Notes: generated from the letters alone by a model not told the origin. 26,737 nucleotides of DNA from Elysia marginata (GCA_019649035.1 BMAT01003404.1:51061-77797), one strand, 5' to 3'; positions 1 through 12,800 are shown, numbered from the stretch's first letter. Program-made: numbers and translations.

Positions 1-18
1 CCCCCCTCTCTCTCTCTC
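1..18. repeat. (CT)n simple repeat at window edge
   Basis: A short C then CT-dinucleotide run opens the window. The following 140 bases are pyrimidine-rich and show no exon. Confidence 0.6.
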
Positions 19-161
19 GTAAATAACTCCATTTCATTCGATGTTCCTTTTTCTCCCGGACAAACTAGCTGTCTACGCCTAGTCCCGAATCTTTTTCCTT
101 CATTTTCTAACTGCTCTCTCTCTGTTCTATGTTATCTTAAAGATCTTTCAGTTTCTACAGC

Positions 162-606
162 CCTACTCGCAACTTAAGATCAGGTAATAAAACTCTGTTG
201 TCAGTTCCATGTAAACCATCCAGAAAAGACGCAATAGAGCTTTTGTACAATGTGCACCAGTAGTCTGGAATGCTCTTCACCTTTCCATCAGGGAGGTTAC
301 ATCTATTTATCAGTTTAAGACCCTATTGAAAACATATTTGTTCACGGTATATGAAGACCTTAATTAGTCTTGTTTTGAAATTCATCCAATGACTGATGGT
401 CAATGTATATCCTTTTTTAATTTTTGTATAGTGCATCTTTTGTTCACTCCTGTTTGTTAGAATTGTTAGTGGACTATGGTTTTTGAACAGAGTTGCCATT
501 ATGTTAGCATTGTTTGTTTAGGTAGATAGACTATTGTAAAGGGCTTTGAGCCTACATGTAGGAAGAGGCGCTAGAACATAATTTCATTATTATCATAATT
601 ATTATA
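162..606 (+). mobile_element. 3' end of a decayed non-LTR retrotransposon (LINE)
   Basis: The 227-367 frame reads 46 residues to a TAG stop and contains APVVWNALHLSIREV followed by FKTLLKTYLF. This is the typical last stretch of the reverse-transcriptase ORF in many animal non-LTR elements (P-x-x-W-N-x-L-x-x-x-I-R ... F-K-x-x-L-K-x-x-L-F). Just upstream, 162-226 reads RNLRSGNKTLLSVPCKPSRK in another frame, which suits the same protein and implies a one-base frameshift near 227. After the stop comes an untranslated tail with GGGCTTTGAGCC and a GCGCTAGAA motif, ending in an ATT-rich run near 580-606, as expected for a LINE 3' tail. The copy is 5'-truncated and frameshifted, so it is dead. The clade (CR1-like or similar) cannot be fixed from so little. 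It sits upstream of the 750 exon, presumably in an intron. Confidence 0.75.
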
Positions 607-749
607 TAAACTTTTTTTCTGGCATAGTGTGCAACAAAGACAATAGACATACACAGTTATTTGAGAGGCATTTAAAGCCAAACTTTTGAACTTTATCTGA
701 TTGCCGTTCACAAAGTAAATAAACTTTTGTTTGTTATTATAATCCCCAG

Positions 750-823
750 ATAAAAGCCATCATCTGTACATGTTGGAGTACAAACATGAGAATGGAGAAA
801 CTTTCTCAGTCAGCGTATCAAAG
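750..823 (+). CDS. Penultimate coding exon of the left-hand gene
   Basis: The exon is 74 nt: two bases finishing a codon, then 24 codons (KSHHLYMLEY ... SVSVSK). It is flanked by CCCCAG and GTAAGT and is phase 0 at its donor, matching the next exon. Confidence 0.7.
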
Positions 824-2316
824 GTAAGTTTTTGTCTCTCTACATTGTTGTTTATCTATGTTTCTACCTTGTGACTGCAGTCGAAACATTTGCTCTGACT
901 ATCTTTCTCTGTCCTCCATTTCACAAGCAAGATTTTCCTGTGGTACTTCTGTGTCCTGGTCAAGTTGATCAATGTATGTATGTTGCTGTCCACCCACACC
1001 TCTTTTTCCATGTTTATGTTCCCATAGGATCAATTCACATGCTATTTCTTTTTTGTTTATCTGGCAGTTGCCGCTGAATCTGAGGCACATTTCCTTTATT
1101 GTGGTTGTGATGCTTGGTAGTTTACTGTATAGGGCTTTATTTGGGATCTTGTCCTGCCATGTTACTCCTTTGACTAATACCATCTATGTGTAGGTGCCGT
1201 CTAGCTTCATGCTTTCTGCATTTGTTAGTGTCCATGTTACTCTTCAATATAAGGTAACAGTTTATATGGGCACTCTAAAAACTTTATCTTCAGTTCTAGC
1301 TTCAATCCTGATCTCCAAACTTTTATTCAATTTGGCCATTCCAATTCTGTTATTTATATCCTTTGAGCAGGTGGTTTATAGTCATAAAGAAAACACAATG
1401 ACATTTATAATATCAGCATTAAGTAACAATGTAATGCTAATGTTTGTCTGCCTTTGATTTTAACAAACTTGAAATTAGATTGCGCAACATTTGTAGAATT
1501 CTTGAAACCTTTTTCCATTGCTATTGCTTTTGTTTCTTTCTTTCATCGTGAAGCCTATACTGGCTCTTATTACTGTTTGCACAGACAACTTTATACATGT
1601 ACATCTCAGGCACTTCTATCCATTTGGCTGTTTATAACTATATATACTATTATTGTTGCTGCTGCTGCTACCTTAGATAAGTATTATTGTTGTTGTTGCT
1701 GATGTTGTCATTCTTATACTGGTTATTGTTATCATTTTCATTAGAACTTTTTGCTTACTTTTCTCAAGATTATTGAATGGGATTCTGAATCTTTTTTGGT
1801 ACTGAGCTCTACAAATTTCTCGCTAACAGTCCAAGTGAGTCAGATGTCAAACATTCTGATATGAGAGATGCCCTTTTGTTTCCTCGTATTTTCTACATTT
1901 TAAATTAACACGGCTCTAATATCTTTAAGTGCAATCTTGAGAATTTTATGCAAATTTAACTTGTGGAAGCTGAGATAAATGCATGGTTGAAAAGTATCAG
2001 TGCCTTTTAATGCAAACTTCGTCATGTCTGATTAATTTGCAAAGGTTGCCTAATAAAAAATATAAGACTAAAAATTTGTTGGTGTATTAGAGTATTGCTT
2101 ATGTCCCTATGAGGTCTTTTTTTTATATATATACACAGATGTAACTGCTCTTTATTATTTTGTGATTTAATATCATTTTTTTTTGTCAATCCACAGAATG
2201 ATGTACCAAGAACTGTTGCATTAGAAATTGGTGAAAAATTTAAGTTACCTACAGAATTCATAGATGTTCTCACTCAACGCATTGAAGAAGAAATTGACAA
2301 AAGAAATGTCCCGTGA
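750..2316 (+). CDS. Unrecognised plus-strand gene, last two coding exons (partial)
   Basis: Two exons, 750-823 and 2197-2316, join in phase and end at TGA 2314-2316, giving the C-terminal 63 complete residues of a protein whose front lies left of the window. Splice sites are good: acceptor AATCCCCAG before 750, donor AAG|GTAAGT after 823, and a long T-run ending in CCACAG before 2197. The peptide reads HLYMLEYKHENGETFSVSVS, then NDVPRTVALEIGEKFKLPTE, then FIDVLTQRIEEEIDKRNVP. Two beta strands followed by two amphipathic helices (Y-x-V-x-V ... VA-x-x-x-x-x-x-x-x-LP-x-x-F-x-x-x-x-x-x-x-I) suggest a small ubiquitin-like or PFU/CCT-like module; this is only a fold impression. I do not recognise the gene. 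It is convergent with the Piwi gene. Confidence 0.7.
824..2196 (+). other. Intron of the left-hand gene
   Basis: The intron begins GTAAGT and ends TTTTTTTTGTCAATCCACAG. Several 70-90 codon ORFs here are rich in F, L, C and V with no domain, as expected of T-rich intron DNA. The only structure seen is an imperfect TTG/CTG/ATT triplet microsatellite at 1648-1708. Confidence 0.65.
1648..1708. repeat. Imperfect trinucleotide microsatellite (TTG/CTG/ATT)
   Basis: Runs of GCTGCTGCTGCT and TTGTTGTTGCTG are interrupted by TACCTTAGATAAG. The repeat is intronic. Confidence 0.7.
2197..2316 (+). CDS. Last coding exon of the left-hand gene
   Basis: Forty codons including TGA. The acceptor has a strong polypyrimidine tract. 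Acidic and amphipathic helical character (RIEEEIDKR) runs to the end. Confidence 0.72.
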   Translation, partial: NDVPRTVALEIGEKFKLPTEFIDVLTQRIEEEIDKRNVP

Positions 2317-2535
2317 TGCTCTTATTCCTTTAAGTAGTGTAAGCTTATTCAATCATTCTTTCAGTCCGTCATCATCTCTATCAGCGCAAGCAAGTAGGAA
2401 AGCTATAACAATACAAAGACTTTTCATACTGAGCTAACATTGCTGTGATGCCAACTGCTTGACATGCAAGCTAATAGCTGTGTGTCGCTCCCCTCTGCAA
2501 ACAAAACTATGCAAATCATGGGTAAAAACACATTA

Positions 2536-2541
2536 AATAAA
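2536..2541 (+). terminator. Nearest AATAAA after the left-hand gene stop
   Basis: This is the first AATAAA hexamer downstream of the TGA at 2314-2316, about 220 nt away. Many further AATAAA hexamers occur on this strand (for example near 3419, 6740, 7480, 8421 and 8466), so the true cleavage site cannot be chosen. Confidence 0.3.
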
Positions 2542-5500
2542 ATGCTTATCCGCAATGCATAAATAACTACATTATTCAAACTCTCTGTGCTATTAAGTAT
2601 TGCACAAACCTGTTTTCGGGTTGCAATTAGAAATTTTATAACATGAATTACTAACTTAAAAATTATTGGCTGATCCAAAGAAATTTGATTTAAATTACAA
2701 GTAAAACTTGAGTTTTGAAGTCTTTTGATTTTGAACACTGTTATCAATGAGTGTACAACATTGCTGCATTCTTCATTCTGCTTTGTTCAAACCAAGAGCA
2801 GAATCTAACCAGGATATTGTTTTCATCATATGTCTGATATTGGACTTAGTTTGGACATGACAGTAAAGGATTGCAGTGTTGGGTTTTATCAAGAATACAT
2901 ATTTTGTGGAAGCAACAATTTGGCTTGCTGTTGGAGAGTCGTATAAATTTCAAAATGGATCTATTATTTTGTTCTTGGCATAGAAAAGGATCCAAATTTA
3001 CTGCATTACTTTGCAGTTGTTTCATAAGCAGTGCAATTGAGTCAAATGTCCAAGATTTTTACCTAAGAAAGAGCCTTTTGAACAGAGATGCCACCAGAAA
3101 TCTTACAAAAAGCCTTAAAAAATTTTTGAGACACCATACCTGTGTGCAGCGCTGTTGAATTGAATTAACTAAGGCCAACTATAATTTTTCAATATGACTC
3201 GGTTGTTTTGCATGAGAAAAATTGACAGTAAGAAGCATAAATTATTACTATCCTGAAGCCTGTATCACTAATGTAATTTTTTCTTACCTGTAGTCATAGT
3301 GACCCCTTTAAGAGACTTCAGAGGGCTCTCACATCAATGTTGAGGGAAAAGATACACATTTTAATTTCACCGTCTGACTCACTTGGACTGGTTGCAAGAC
3401 ACACATGTGTTTTTACAATAAAACAAAAATAGCCCTTAGGCTTTGTAGATGGATCAGAAAATACCACTGAGCATTGATTATCTTCCATACATGTACCGGT
3501 ACTAACCTAACTTTGGATTGTTTGAATACACTTGAATTGAATTGAATGAAATATAGCAGTAGCAGTATTGAAACTTTGTGGGGTTTTTTTGCCCATGGGC
3601 TCTTTTGAAAATGACCTCCTCTGTTTTCCCATTTTCATTTTGTGCCATAAAAAAATTGCAATCCTGTTAATTAAAATTTTTTTAAATTCAAAATGTGAGA
3701 GAAGTCAGGCCAAAGGCAAATAGTTTTAACGTAGTTGCATTTTCGTCTTTTTTTTAGGTTTTATTTTGGTATATATACATTATTACATATATTTTTTTGT
3801 AAGCATGGAAAACCTAAATTGTTTTAGGTAGGCAAGAAAGAGGTACAATTTTATCAATAAGAGTGAGTCAAACAGTGTAAATTAGACAAAATTTGCTGGG
3901 TTGCAGCTAGATTCGTTCAAGCCCACTACATGAAAGGCGAAACATGTTCTGTAATGTTTTGAATTTGCTTTAACCTAAAATTTCTCAGATAAAGAGAGGC
4001 AGCCTCTAAGAAGAGCATAAAACAATTTTGAAAAAAAAAAAAATGTTAAAAATCCTACCAAGATGTAACATGTTCACTTACGTCTGATTGACCATGGCTG
4101 ACTCGCACATATTTACTTACCTTCTAATTTCATTTAAGATCTTCCTAACAAATTATAGTTTTATACAGTTTCGGGTGAACTATTCCTTTTACTTTGAAAA
4201 ATAAATTATTGTAGAAAACTGAAGAAAAAAAATATGAAATAGTTATATAGTGAGACTTGTAATAAGTTTGGCAGGGATTTTTGTGCTTCTTGCAGCTAGC
4301 CTCTTTAACTTTGCAACAGTAATGTATTTTTGACAACCAGTAAGATACCTGCAAATTTTGCCGGTTTAAGCAAAGATAATGGAGTTGGTTTAAGTAAAGG
4401 TGAAAACAGACATCCAATTGATTGAGATTGGTTGAGGAAAAAATAGACCCTTATATGAGAGGGGTCGCCGACTAATGGTCCTACAATGCCGATGTTATTA
4501 TCTATAAAAAAGATAACATCCGCTCATGAAAAATACATCAAACCATATAACTAAGTTCGTTCGATTAAAAAAAAAAGCCTAGCGCTTGTTTTCGGGAATC
4601 AAAAACAATTTTGCAAGTGTGCATATCAAATCACTGACTTTCGCACACCTTGATGATGGGCGTGAGGCTCTAACCATTGAGCCAACGGCGCTCTGATAAT
4701 TGTAACAATCTGAAGGAAGTCATGGCTGTTGTGTCTGGCTTGTGAGGGAAGATTAGACTGAAAATGGCTAGACTTCAAATCTAGAGCTTGAAGTGTACTC
4801 AGATTTTATTAAACGTAGAAAAGGTCCTTTTCCAGATTTAATTTAGATTCCTAAACAACAATATGGTCTCATCCACCACAGTAAATGTACACTTCCAAAT
4901 TTGTGGTCACAAACCTCGACCTTGATCTAGATCTAGATCATTTTGCTATCATCTGCCCCGGCATTCTGGCTCAATGGCTGAGCAGTGAGACGACATCACT
5001 TTACTACTAAGAGAGACGTCAACTTTTTTATAACTGACAAAATCTAAGAAGATTGATATCTCTATGAATTACTGATAAAATATTCCGATTTTGGTGCATG
5101 TCCCTTGAATAGTGAATTATGCTACATATCAACATAATATTGGCCTTTTTTAACCACTCTCCGAGTTTCCAGCATTTTGCAAAAAAATGTAGGCTTAAAA
5201 CGAAATAATTGTCTCCTACACACAATTTAAAAAAAAAAATCTAGATTATGAATAAGATGGAAATATATTTTATAAAAAGTGAGCATAATTTTATAACTGT
5301 TTAATATTTTTTTTATAATAATCAATACTGATAGTGATAAACCACACTGATTCAATTTTAAGAAGCAAATAAACTACAGCAGATAGGTTTTGCTATAGCT
5401 GTCACTAAGAATTGCAAAATTATCTTTTGTTATCTGAATAATACATGCAGTTTATCACAAAGACTGTGATCCTAACATATTTATTTATGTACAATGGTTT

Positions 5501-8500
5501 TGTAGTATTGTATGCCAATGAATGTAAGTATTATAAATGGGAGTGCCTTGTTTTCTTTAGCTTATCAGCATTTTGATGATTTTTTTAAATTGAAGTTTTT
5601 AAAGTTTCCTTATATTGTACTTGTCAGCATTAGAATATAGCATAGCTGTTTTGGTTTTCATGAAACCTTAAGAAAGAAAGACAGAAAGAATACTTGTAAG
5701 TTGTCTATATGTGTGCATTGTCAGTGAAGATTTCAAACAATATACTATATGGCTTTATGCTTATTTCGCTTTTGAAGTCTCAATAGTTGTGAATAACTTG
5801 TGCTTAAAATGGTTCTGGTAAAGAAAATGTTGGGCTAAATTCCAGGCATTTAAAAAATTTCGAGTTATATATGATAAGCAAATATAAGCCAACCAAAAAA
5901 AAACAACAAAAAAAACTATAAAATTGCAGCATAATAAAATGTAGGGTGACAAAAGTACCCCTACACACACACCCAATGCTGATATGGTGTAATAACAGTA
6001 CACTGATAAGGTTAACTATTTGTTTGAAAATTATAAAGGAAATACAAAATAGGACTGCCAAACACTTTCTTATTATCTTAGTTTATAAAAAATTAAGCCA
6101 CCACTTATTACAAATGTTGCTGTGGCAAGATAAGCTCTCTCTCTATATATAAAACAACATGCATTTGCTTCAATTATCAAATAGCATAAAAAATGATGGG
6201 AATAAAAAATCTTAGTTTAAACTTTAAGGTCCCTTTTTTCTATCTCACTGTACCCCGAATTCCAGTTTGCACAAAAATATCTGCCAGTGTCAGCAACATA
6301 TTTGGAAGACCACCTTGAAGCAGGAGATTCCCTCAAAATTTAACCTGTGCATAGCCTTTGTAACACCTGAATACTCAGAATAGGCCATAACTTAAAAAAA
6401 AAACTTGGGTCTAAGATGTTCTTCTTAAAAGTGTTGACTTAAGGTGAATTCTATTCATTACTACTTGTAGTTGTAATAAATTAAACAAAAAACTTAATTG
6501 ATGCTCACATGACTTCTTTGTCCAGGAAATACCCTGCTAACTGATATATATGAAAAATGCAGTGCCTAGATGTTGGTTTTAATTTTCATCATTTGCGTAC
6601 ATAAAAATTCCGTTTTTGCTGTAAATTTAAATGCTGATTTCATACATTTGAAAAAAAAAAGTGTTGTCTTGTGACACCTTGATTCATTTTACTAAATGTT
6701 ATGTTTGAGCAATTCAAATATGTGTATATTTAAGTAAATCAATAAATGGTTGTGTCCACATACACCTTGTCGAGTAAGGTTGTGTAAAATGCAAAGTGTC
6801 AACTAATCTATGTATTCCTTTACATTGTAGATTCAATACCTGTGATAAGCTAGAAAAATCAATAACATGAAAAATATTTAATTGGGTTCAAGAGAGGTTA
6901 TTATTTTCAAGTGTTTTCACAACAGCTTAAATAAACAAGAGAGGACCTTTCTTTAAGCCTTTTTAATTCCATAGGTAGATTGCATCAGGTGTAATTGCTA
7001 TTAGTATTAGGAAAAGATTTGTATCAAGTTTGGGTTTTACGACCCTGGAGCAAAAAAAGGGCACTACATGTATCTGATGTTTGTGTTTTTTGTAATTGTA
7101 TTAAAAGAAAAACATTATGAAAGTACTTGTGTTTAGAGTGAATTCCCATTGTACAATATTAAAATTAAGCTGTCATTGACAAAATATTTATAACACTTTT
7201 TATTTACACCACTAGTCAAGAATATTGTACATCTGAACAATATTCAAATACATTTAAGCCTTATTTTATTTGCAACTGTGTTTGTTTTTTGCAATGACTC
7301 GCATTTGCATTAATTTGATTTATTTTGTTTTTGTTAAAGATATATTTTAAACATAAGTGCACCAAATAGGCGTGCTTATTTGATTTATTTTTTTTATTTA
7401 TCTAAGAAAATAGATCTGAGAAGGAAGTGCTCAATATACAGCATATAACTTGATATGTTTGAGGGTGACATTTTTAACAATAAATTGAAATGATAGGCAT
7501 AAGTATGCAATTTTGTTTAGCTTACAGGTATGCCTAGATTTTAAACGTAAATGTGTGGGGTGGCATGATCATTTTCTTTCAAAGTAATTCCCTTACATTC
7601 AACAGGAACCTTTGCAAACACTAGCTAAGCCTTGTGTTTACTTCTTTTTTTTTTTTAGTTTTGGCAACATTACGTGGAAAGTCTTCATACTATTGCACAT
7701 GAAGGAACAGGTCTAGATCTAGATTTGATCCTGTAATAGATTCTCAAATAACCTCAAAACATCTTGGGGACAAATTAAAAAGTTCAAGATGAAAAAGAAG
7801 ATATAGGAAGATTTTCTATGTGCCTGTGTCCACGACTAGAGCTAAACCACTGATGATATTGATCGCTTGAATCATCGATTAGCATTTTTCTACTCTCTCT
7901 TTCTTTTCTTTTGCAATTTGAGAGTTTAGCAAACAATTTATGAAAAATTGCCAGATGGACATACAATCTTTTGTTTTGTTTTAAGTTCACATACTGATAT
8001 TTTACATGTGAAGAAAAATTATAATGAAATTTAAATGGGTGAATAGTTTTCTGTTTTTCTGAAAGTGCATAAAAATGGCCAGGTGCATGCTTATAGCACA
8101 ACTTATGTCTACAACGTTTGTTATAAGTATGAATTGGAATTTTCCTCTCATTTTCAGTGGGTTTTTTAAAAATCATTTGCCATCCCTGACATTAAAATGC
8201 TGCCAAATATTGTAAACCCTTCAAAGAATGAATAAGCAATAATGTTAAATTACTCTTCCAAGTAGAGGTACTTTTTTGTTTTAGTTTTGACCTGTTATTA
8301 TGGATTTTTGAAGAATTATTTGGCTTGTTTGATGAGGTGATCTGCAGGTCTCCAGTCAAGTTTGGAGATTTTTTGTTTCTTTCACATTTGCTTTAGTAGT
8401 TTTGAATTGTTTAATACTAAAAATAAAACGTTAAAAATTTTTAAAAATAAAATTAGTTTTCCAAAATAAATAGTCTATTTGTTATTTTCTATAGTGTTCA
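2542..8500. other. AT-rich non-coding stretch, possibly long 3' UTR and intergenic DNA
   Basis: I see no exon with acceptable splice sites and no domain-bearing frame here. The longest ORF (7784-8176, minus, 130 codons) is rich in K, H and S and looks like the complement of a T-rich tract. Scattered AGATCTAG motifs occur (4923-4940, 7711-7724), with SINE-like tRNA heads near 4641-4694 and 4964-4985. Part could be a long 3' UTR of the plus-strand gene. Confidence 0.5.
4641..4694 (-). mobile_element. Possible tRNA-derived SINE head (degenerate)
   Basis: On the minus strand the sequence reads GCCGTTGGCTCAATGGTTAG, with a box-A-like TGGCTCAATGG at 4674-4684. Box B is not clear; GATTTGATATGC just beyond the interval may be its eroded form. 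An AT-rich body may extend down to about 4440. The plus-strand TGGCTCAATGGCTGAGC near 4967-4983 looks like a second, separate head remnant. Confidence 0.35.
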
Positions 8501-9189
8501 ACTTTATAAAAAAAACTGGACTACCGACCCTGCACCTAGCATGCCTTTAAAAAAAAAAAAAACAGCAAAAAAGGAAGCGGAAGAAAGGTGAAAATAAGTG
8601 TAGCAGAAGAGTTTTGCATAACAAAACAACACTTTATCAAGTTCAATACATAATATTGTTTATAAAAAAACAAGAAGAATTCACTGTATTGTGTCTTAAA
8701 AGATTATTTTTTTTTTTTACATATGTATTTCAAATATGAGTTGAATATAATACATGAGGATAAAAGCTAGAACAATCAAAGTGAAACAAGTTTACAGCCA
8801 TCACACTTTCCACATTTTAAAAACCCTTAAAAGTCACAAAAAATAGTACAAGTGTAACTGCAAGGCAATACATGTAGCTTATTCTATGAAAAAAGATTCA
8901 CTAAATCCTTCAGTCAATCTAAAATCTAGATAAGCTTTGTAATGTGCTTTGGAATTGATAAGTAATGGCCTGGGAGAGAGGGAGGGCACAGTTGGTACAG
9001 AGGAAGTTTGTGTGCATTGCACCTTCAGCTATCATGGGGATAAACGCTAGTTTGACTGGAAAACTTTCTTGGCAGAACTGGCATTTGTCATGTCCTAAAA
9101 CCTCCATCTTTGTGATTGTGTGGTCAGTTTCTACATGTATTACTAACAGCTGTTTTGAAAAGCATTGTCCCCAAATTTATTGCTGAAAT

Positions 9190-9300
9190 GTAAGAGGCTT
9201 TGAGGTACAGGGGTTGATGTGTTAAGACTTGTGAATTCAATTCTCAATCATCACAGCTCTTGGTGCAATTGCTTTGAGAAAAAAAAAGTCCCCTTTCATC
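9190..9300 (+). mobile_element. Possible degenerate tRNA-derived SINE
   Basis: GGTACAGGGGTTGATGTGTT resembles a box-A region. GTGAATTCAATTCTC, about 30 nt later, resembles an eroded box B (GGTTCGANTCC). There is no clear end or target duplication, so this is weak. Confidence 0.3.
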
Positions 9301-9551
9301 AACCCACCAAACTGTAATTTTTGTGATTGTACACAAGGATGTTGAAAAACAACAAACCTGAAAATAAGATGAGTATTAGTATTACACCTCACATAAAAGT
9401 CAAACATAACTTGTGCAATAATAAATGGATAGAAAAAAAAAGGACATGTGGCATCCCTGAGCGTACTTGACTAAAGACAGTGCTTGAAATTTGTAGAATG
9501 CTAGTAAAGTAGTATGCTGGTTGGTTGTTTGAATTTAGACGTCTCTTTTCA

Positions 9552-9818
9552 ACTGCAAGGTTATATCAGAGATGGCGCTTGGGAAATTGAAAGCGTGCTG
9601 CCACACTGTGATGCAAGGAGCGCTTGCACACACAACACACAGTCACATTATCCTGACACCGGGCCGCCCAGACTTAACACTAAATCCCCTATGCCAGACA
9701 CTAGGCGGATCAGCTGCTAATACCAATTTTAAAGCCCTTGGTTTGACTTGGCCGGGGATCGAACCACGCACCTCCGGATCTCTGAGAGAGTGTTTTACCG
9801 CTAGGCTACAGAGCCGGA
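9552..9818 (-). mobile_element. tRNA-derived SINE
   Basis: The minus strand carries a tRNA-like head from about 9818 to 9750. Box A is TAGCCTAGCGG (complement of 9798-9808) and box B is GGTTCGATCCC (complement of 9755-9765), followed by CCGGCC. Spacing between the boxes is right for an RNA polymerase III internal promoter. A non-tRNA body continues below 9750 into more GC-rich sequence ending around 9552. No intact acceptor stem or CCA logic is present and the body continues directly from the head, so this is a SINE rather than a tRNA gene. The exact 3' end and target duplication were not resolved. Confidence 0.7.
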
Positions 9819-12800
9819 GAGAGTATGCAACTCACGCTGTATGCTTCTGCTGAGCCAACTGAGTCTGTGAACTTCTAAATAGACAGCAGAGTACTTGACA
9901 AACTAGGCTTGCCGGAATAATCACCTTATAGACTTAAAACAACTAAAGACATAAAAAAGAAAAGAGTAAAACCACCTGTAACAACTGAACACCCAGATGC
10001 CTCTCAGGCCTGCTACCCTTCGCTTTACGTCATTGTAAAAGTTCAAGTTTACTTTGTCTTGTTGTTTATCAGGTTATCCACAAATGCAAATACTGAGTTT
10101 CCAAAGACCTTTCTTCAATTAGAACTTCATTACTTGATACCAATTTCCGCAAGTACCCGTTTGCTTCAAATTTCTACAATTGTTAATTCGACATGATTAT
10201 CATTTGTGAAATAAAATCTCGCATGTTGATTACAGCTAACTGAACTCAAGATTTTTAATCATACCATGTGAAAGTTAACACATTATTCTTTTAGAGTAGG
10301 AACATTATTATCAAGACTATCGTATTTACAGTCATTGCACAAATTACATTAACTAAATGCATTTGTATCCTCTATAAAACAACAAACTACACGACTACTG
10401 CATGTGGGAAAAAAAAAGACAGTGGCAAAATGTACATGAATAGTAATAAAAAAAAAACCCTTGAATTTATATGATGATAAACTTGCTCAAAGGACAATAA
10501 TAGCTATCTGCACTTTCACATTTTAATTGAATAAAATCTTTAAAAAAAAAAATCAAGTGCTATTAAAACAAGCTTTAGCTAAGAAAAAAAATAAAACAAC
10601 AAAACGTATATCTTTTCCTTGTAATCCTGAATAACTACTATTATCCCATGGAATAAGAGGGGCAATGGGGCTTAGTGTTAATTATCTTGCATTGAACACA
10701 TACACTTCAGTGGCATAAAAGATATAAAATTTAAACATAAGATGAAAAATATGGACATTTACATACTTAAACATATTGGGTTTTGTTTATGGATCCAACA
10801 AAATGGCCCTAAACTTTTTGCACTAGTTGGAACCTAGGCTAGAATTAATAAAACAAGAAATGACTTCTTTGAAGAGTTTCTAGCTGCTTTGAGAAGTTCG
10901 ATTCTCTTCAATGTACAACAAGGCTGTAAGTGTAAGAATATTGCTTAAAATCACTTCATAATTTTCCTTTAACGGTAACTAGATCTTTGTAAGTATAAAA
11001 TGAAAGTTGTGTCAAGGAAGGCACTACGGTTCATCAGCTTTCACATCAACAACTCTGTACATTGTCATGTGAAGGAGAACACAAATTTCACAATAGCAAA
11101 TACCAAAGAACATTGACAAAACTTTGAGTCGAGACACATGTCTTAGTTTATCATCTATCATGTCACAATAAATTCTGCACAAAGAGAAAAACAGTCCCTG
11201 CTGCTAAATACGAAATGTTTTTAACATAAGATCTCATCCACTGATTGTATGATTTATAGATTGACTTAAGATAAAAGAACTAAACAAAAAACTAAAGCTG
11301 AGACTGTACTCACTTGACTGTACACAATCAATGGAGAAATAAAAAAATCATACGGCGGAGTTAAAAAACAAACATAAAAAGGGAGAATGTTTAAAACTTG
11401 ACAGGTAAAAAGAAAACAATGAAAAACCTAGAATGTCATTTTCATACTTCATCAGAACAAAAACTTTAACACCACATACAAATCTCAATCAAAAAGGTGT
11501 GGTGGCACAGGAAAACCCAATCAGACCTCCCATCTGAACATTTTAATATCTTGCCATTTCTGCATTCCCCACTCGTATCTGAGAATAATGCACTATGCTT
11601 TACTAAAAAGTAGAACCTGAGATTGAATTTAAATATTTGCTGCAAGATAGAATAACAAGAACAGAGAAAAAAGCCTTTAAAATTTAGACAACTGAATAAA
11701 TCTGGCGCACAGTGTTTTGCAAAAATCAAAATAAAAATTTTTTACAACTGTAATTTGCATCTAAAATGTTGCAGAAATGGATAAATTTCATTAGGGCAAA
11801 AAAACTGACTGAAGACACTAAAGCTGCCTTTAAAAGCTTATGTACAGTAGACCACACCTAAATTGAAAACAGCTGAACCAAAAAGAAATCAGTTTTGTTT
11901 GGTCTTTTTCTTCTTTGTTATTAAACACAAGATAAACCAAAAGCCCCTGGCAGTCAAACTGGTTAAACTGAAACAAAAATCCCCCAGTCAGCTAGCCACC
12001 ACTGAAAAAAAATTTTTTTCAATCAAGGCAACCCTTCCCTCTTTCCAAAAATAGTAACAAAGCCGTACCCCCTTTGCTGTCGAGCTATAAATCAACAATG
12101 TCACTAGATCTACATCTGTGTAACATGCACTGCAATCTTCCATGTGAACACAAACATTGAGAGTGCGAGACTTCTCTTTCCCTCTCACTGGGTCCAGACT
12201 GTGACTGTGAAGTCAGGCAAGCATTGTTGCATCCCCGGATGTTAAACTGTAGACATATGGTCGAACATTGTTAGATTAGCTTGGAGTTTGGAACTGTCAC
12301 AAAAAACTAGTCTGTGCAGAAAGACAAATGAGAGAGGCAATTGCAAAAAAAAAAGATCTTGTGTTTGAGGTTTTTGCACGCTCTACGGGTGGTTTGTTTG
12401 AATAAATTAATAGTATTTGTGTACTCATCCCAAGTTAAATAAGCGGTTTGTTTGAATTGAATTAATTAATTAATACCTAGGCCAAGATTAAGCAGTAATA
12501 TGATTTGTTAGTTTAACTAAGGCTGTGTGGACTTCGACATTAAGCACAGAGTAAGATGTACATAGTAGATCTAGCTTTAATTGACTCCGAGCCAGGAATG
12601 AAAACAACTGAAGATGTAAACATACGCAAAGAAATGTTTAGTTGATCCATTTTGTTTAACTTTTTATTAGACTAATATTAATGATAGGATAAAACTCATA
12701 CAGGAACCATAAACTGTAGAACTGTGGGTAGTAGTCACCCATTTAATGATTTACAGAAAGTGCAAAACAAAAGAAATAATGCAATCTGTTCAATTTCAAC

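Noticed and set aside
1194-1702. Plus-strand hydrophobic ORFs suggesting membrane proteins
   Set aside because: They lie inside an intron with good splice sites. T-rich DNA gives F/L/V-rich frames by default.
2871-3158. 95-codon plus ORF downstream of the left-hand gene
   Set aside because: No recognised motif and no acceptor leading into it. It ends beside a GCGCTGTTGAATTGAATT stretch that looks like an old repeat tail.
7784-8176. 130-codon minus-strand ORF, the longest in the window
   Set aside because: It has no domain and a K/H/S-rich composition, and lies opposite a T-rich tract. There are no splice sites or context of a gene, so it is most likely chance.
8919-9107. Minus ORF with several CxxC pairs (zinc-finger look)
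   Set aside because: Only 62 codons, with spacings that fit no known finger, no flanking exon and no upstream promoter signal.
9750-9818. True tRNA gene
   Set aside because: Pol III boxes are present but no cloverleaf acceptor stem closes, and the sequence continues into a SINE body.
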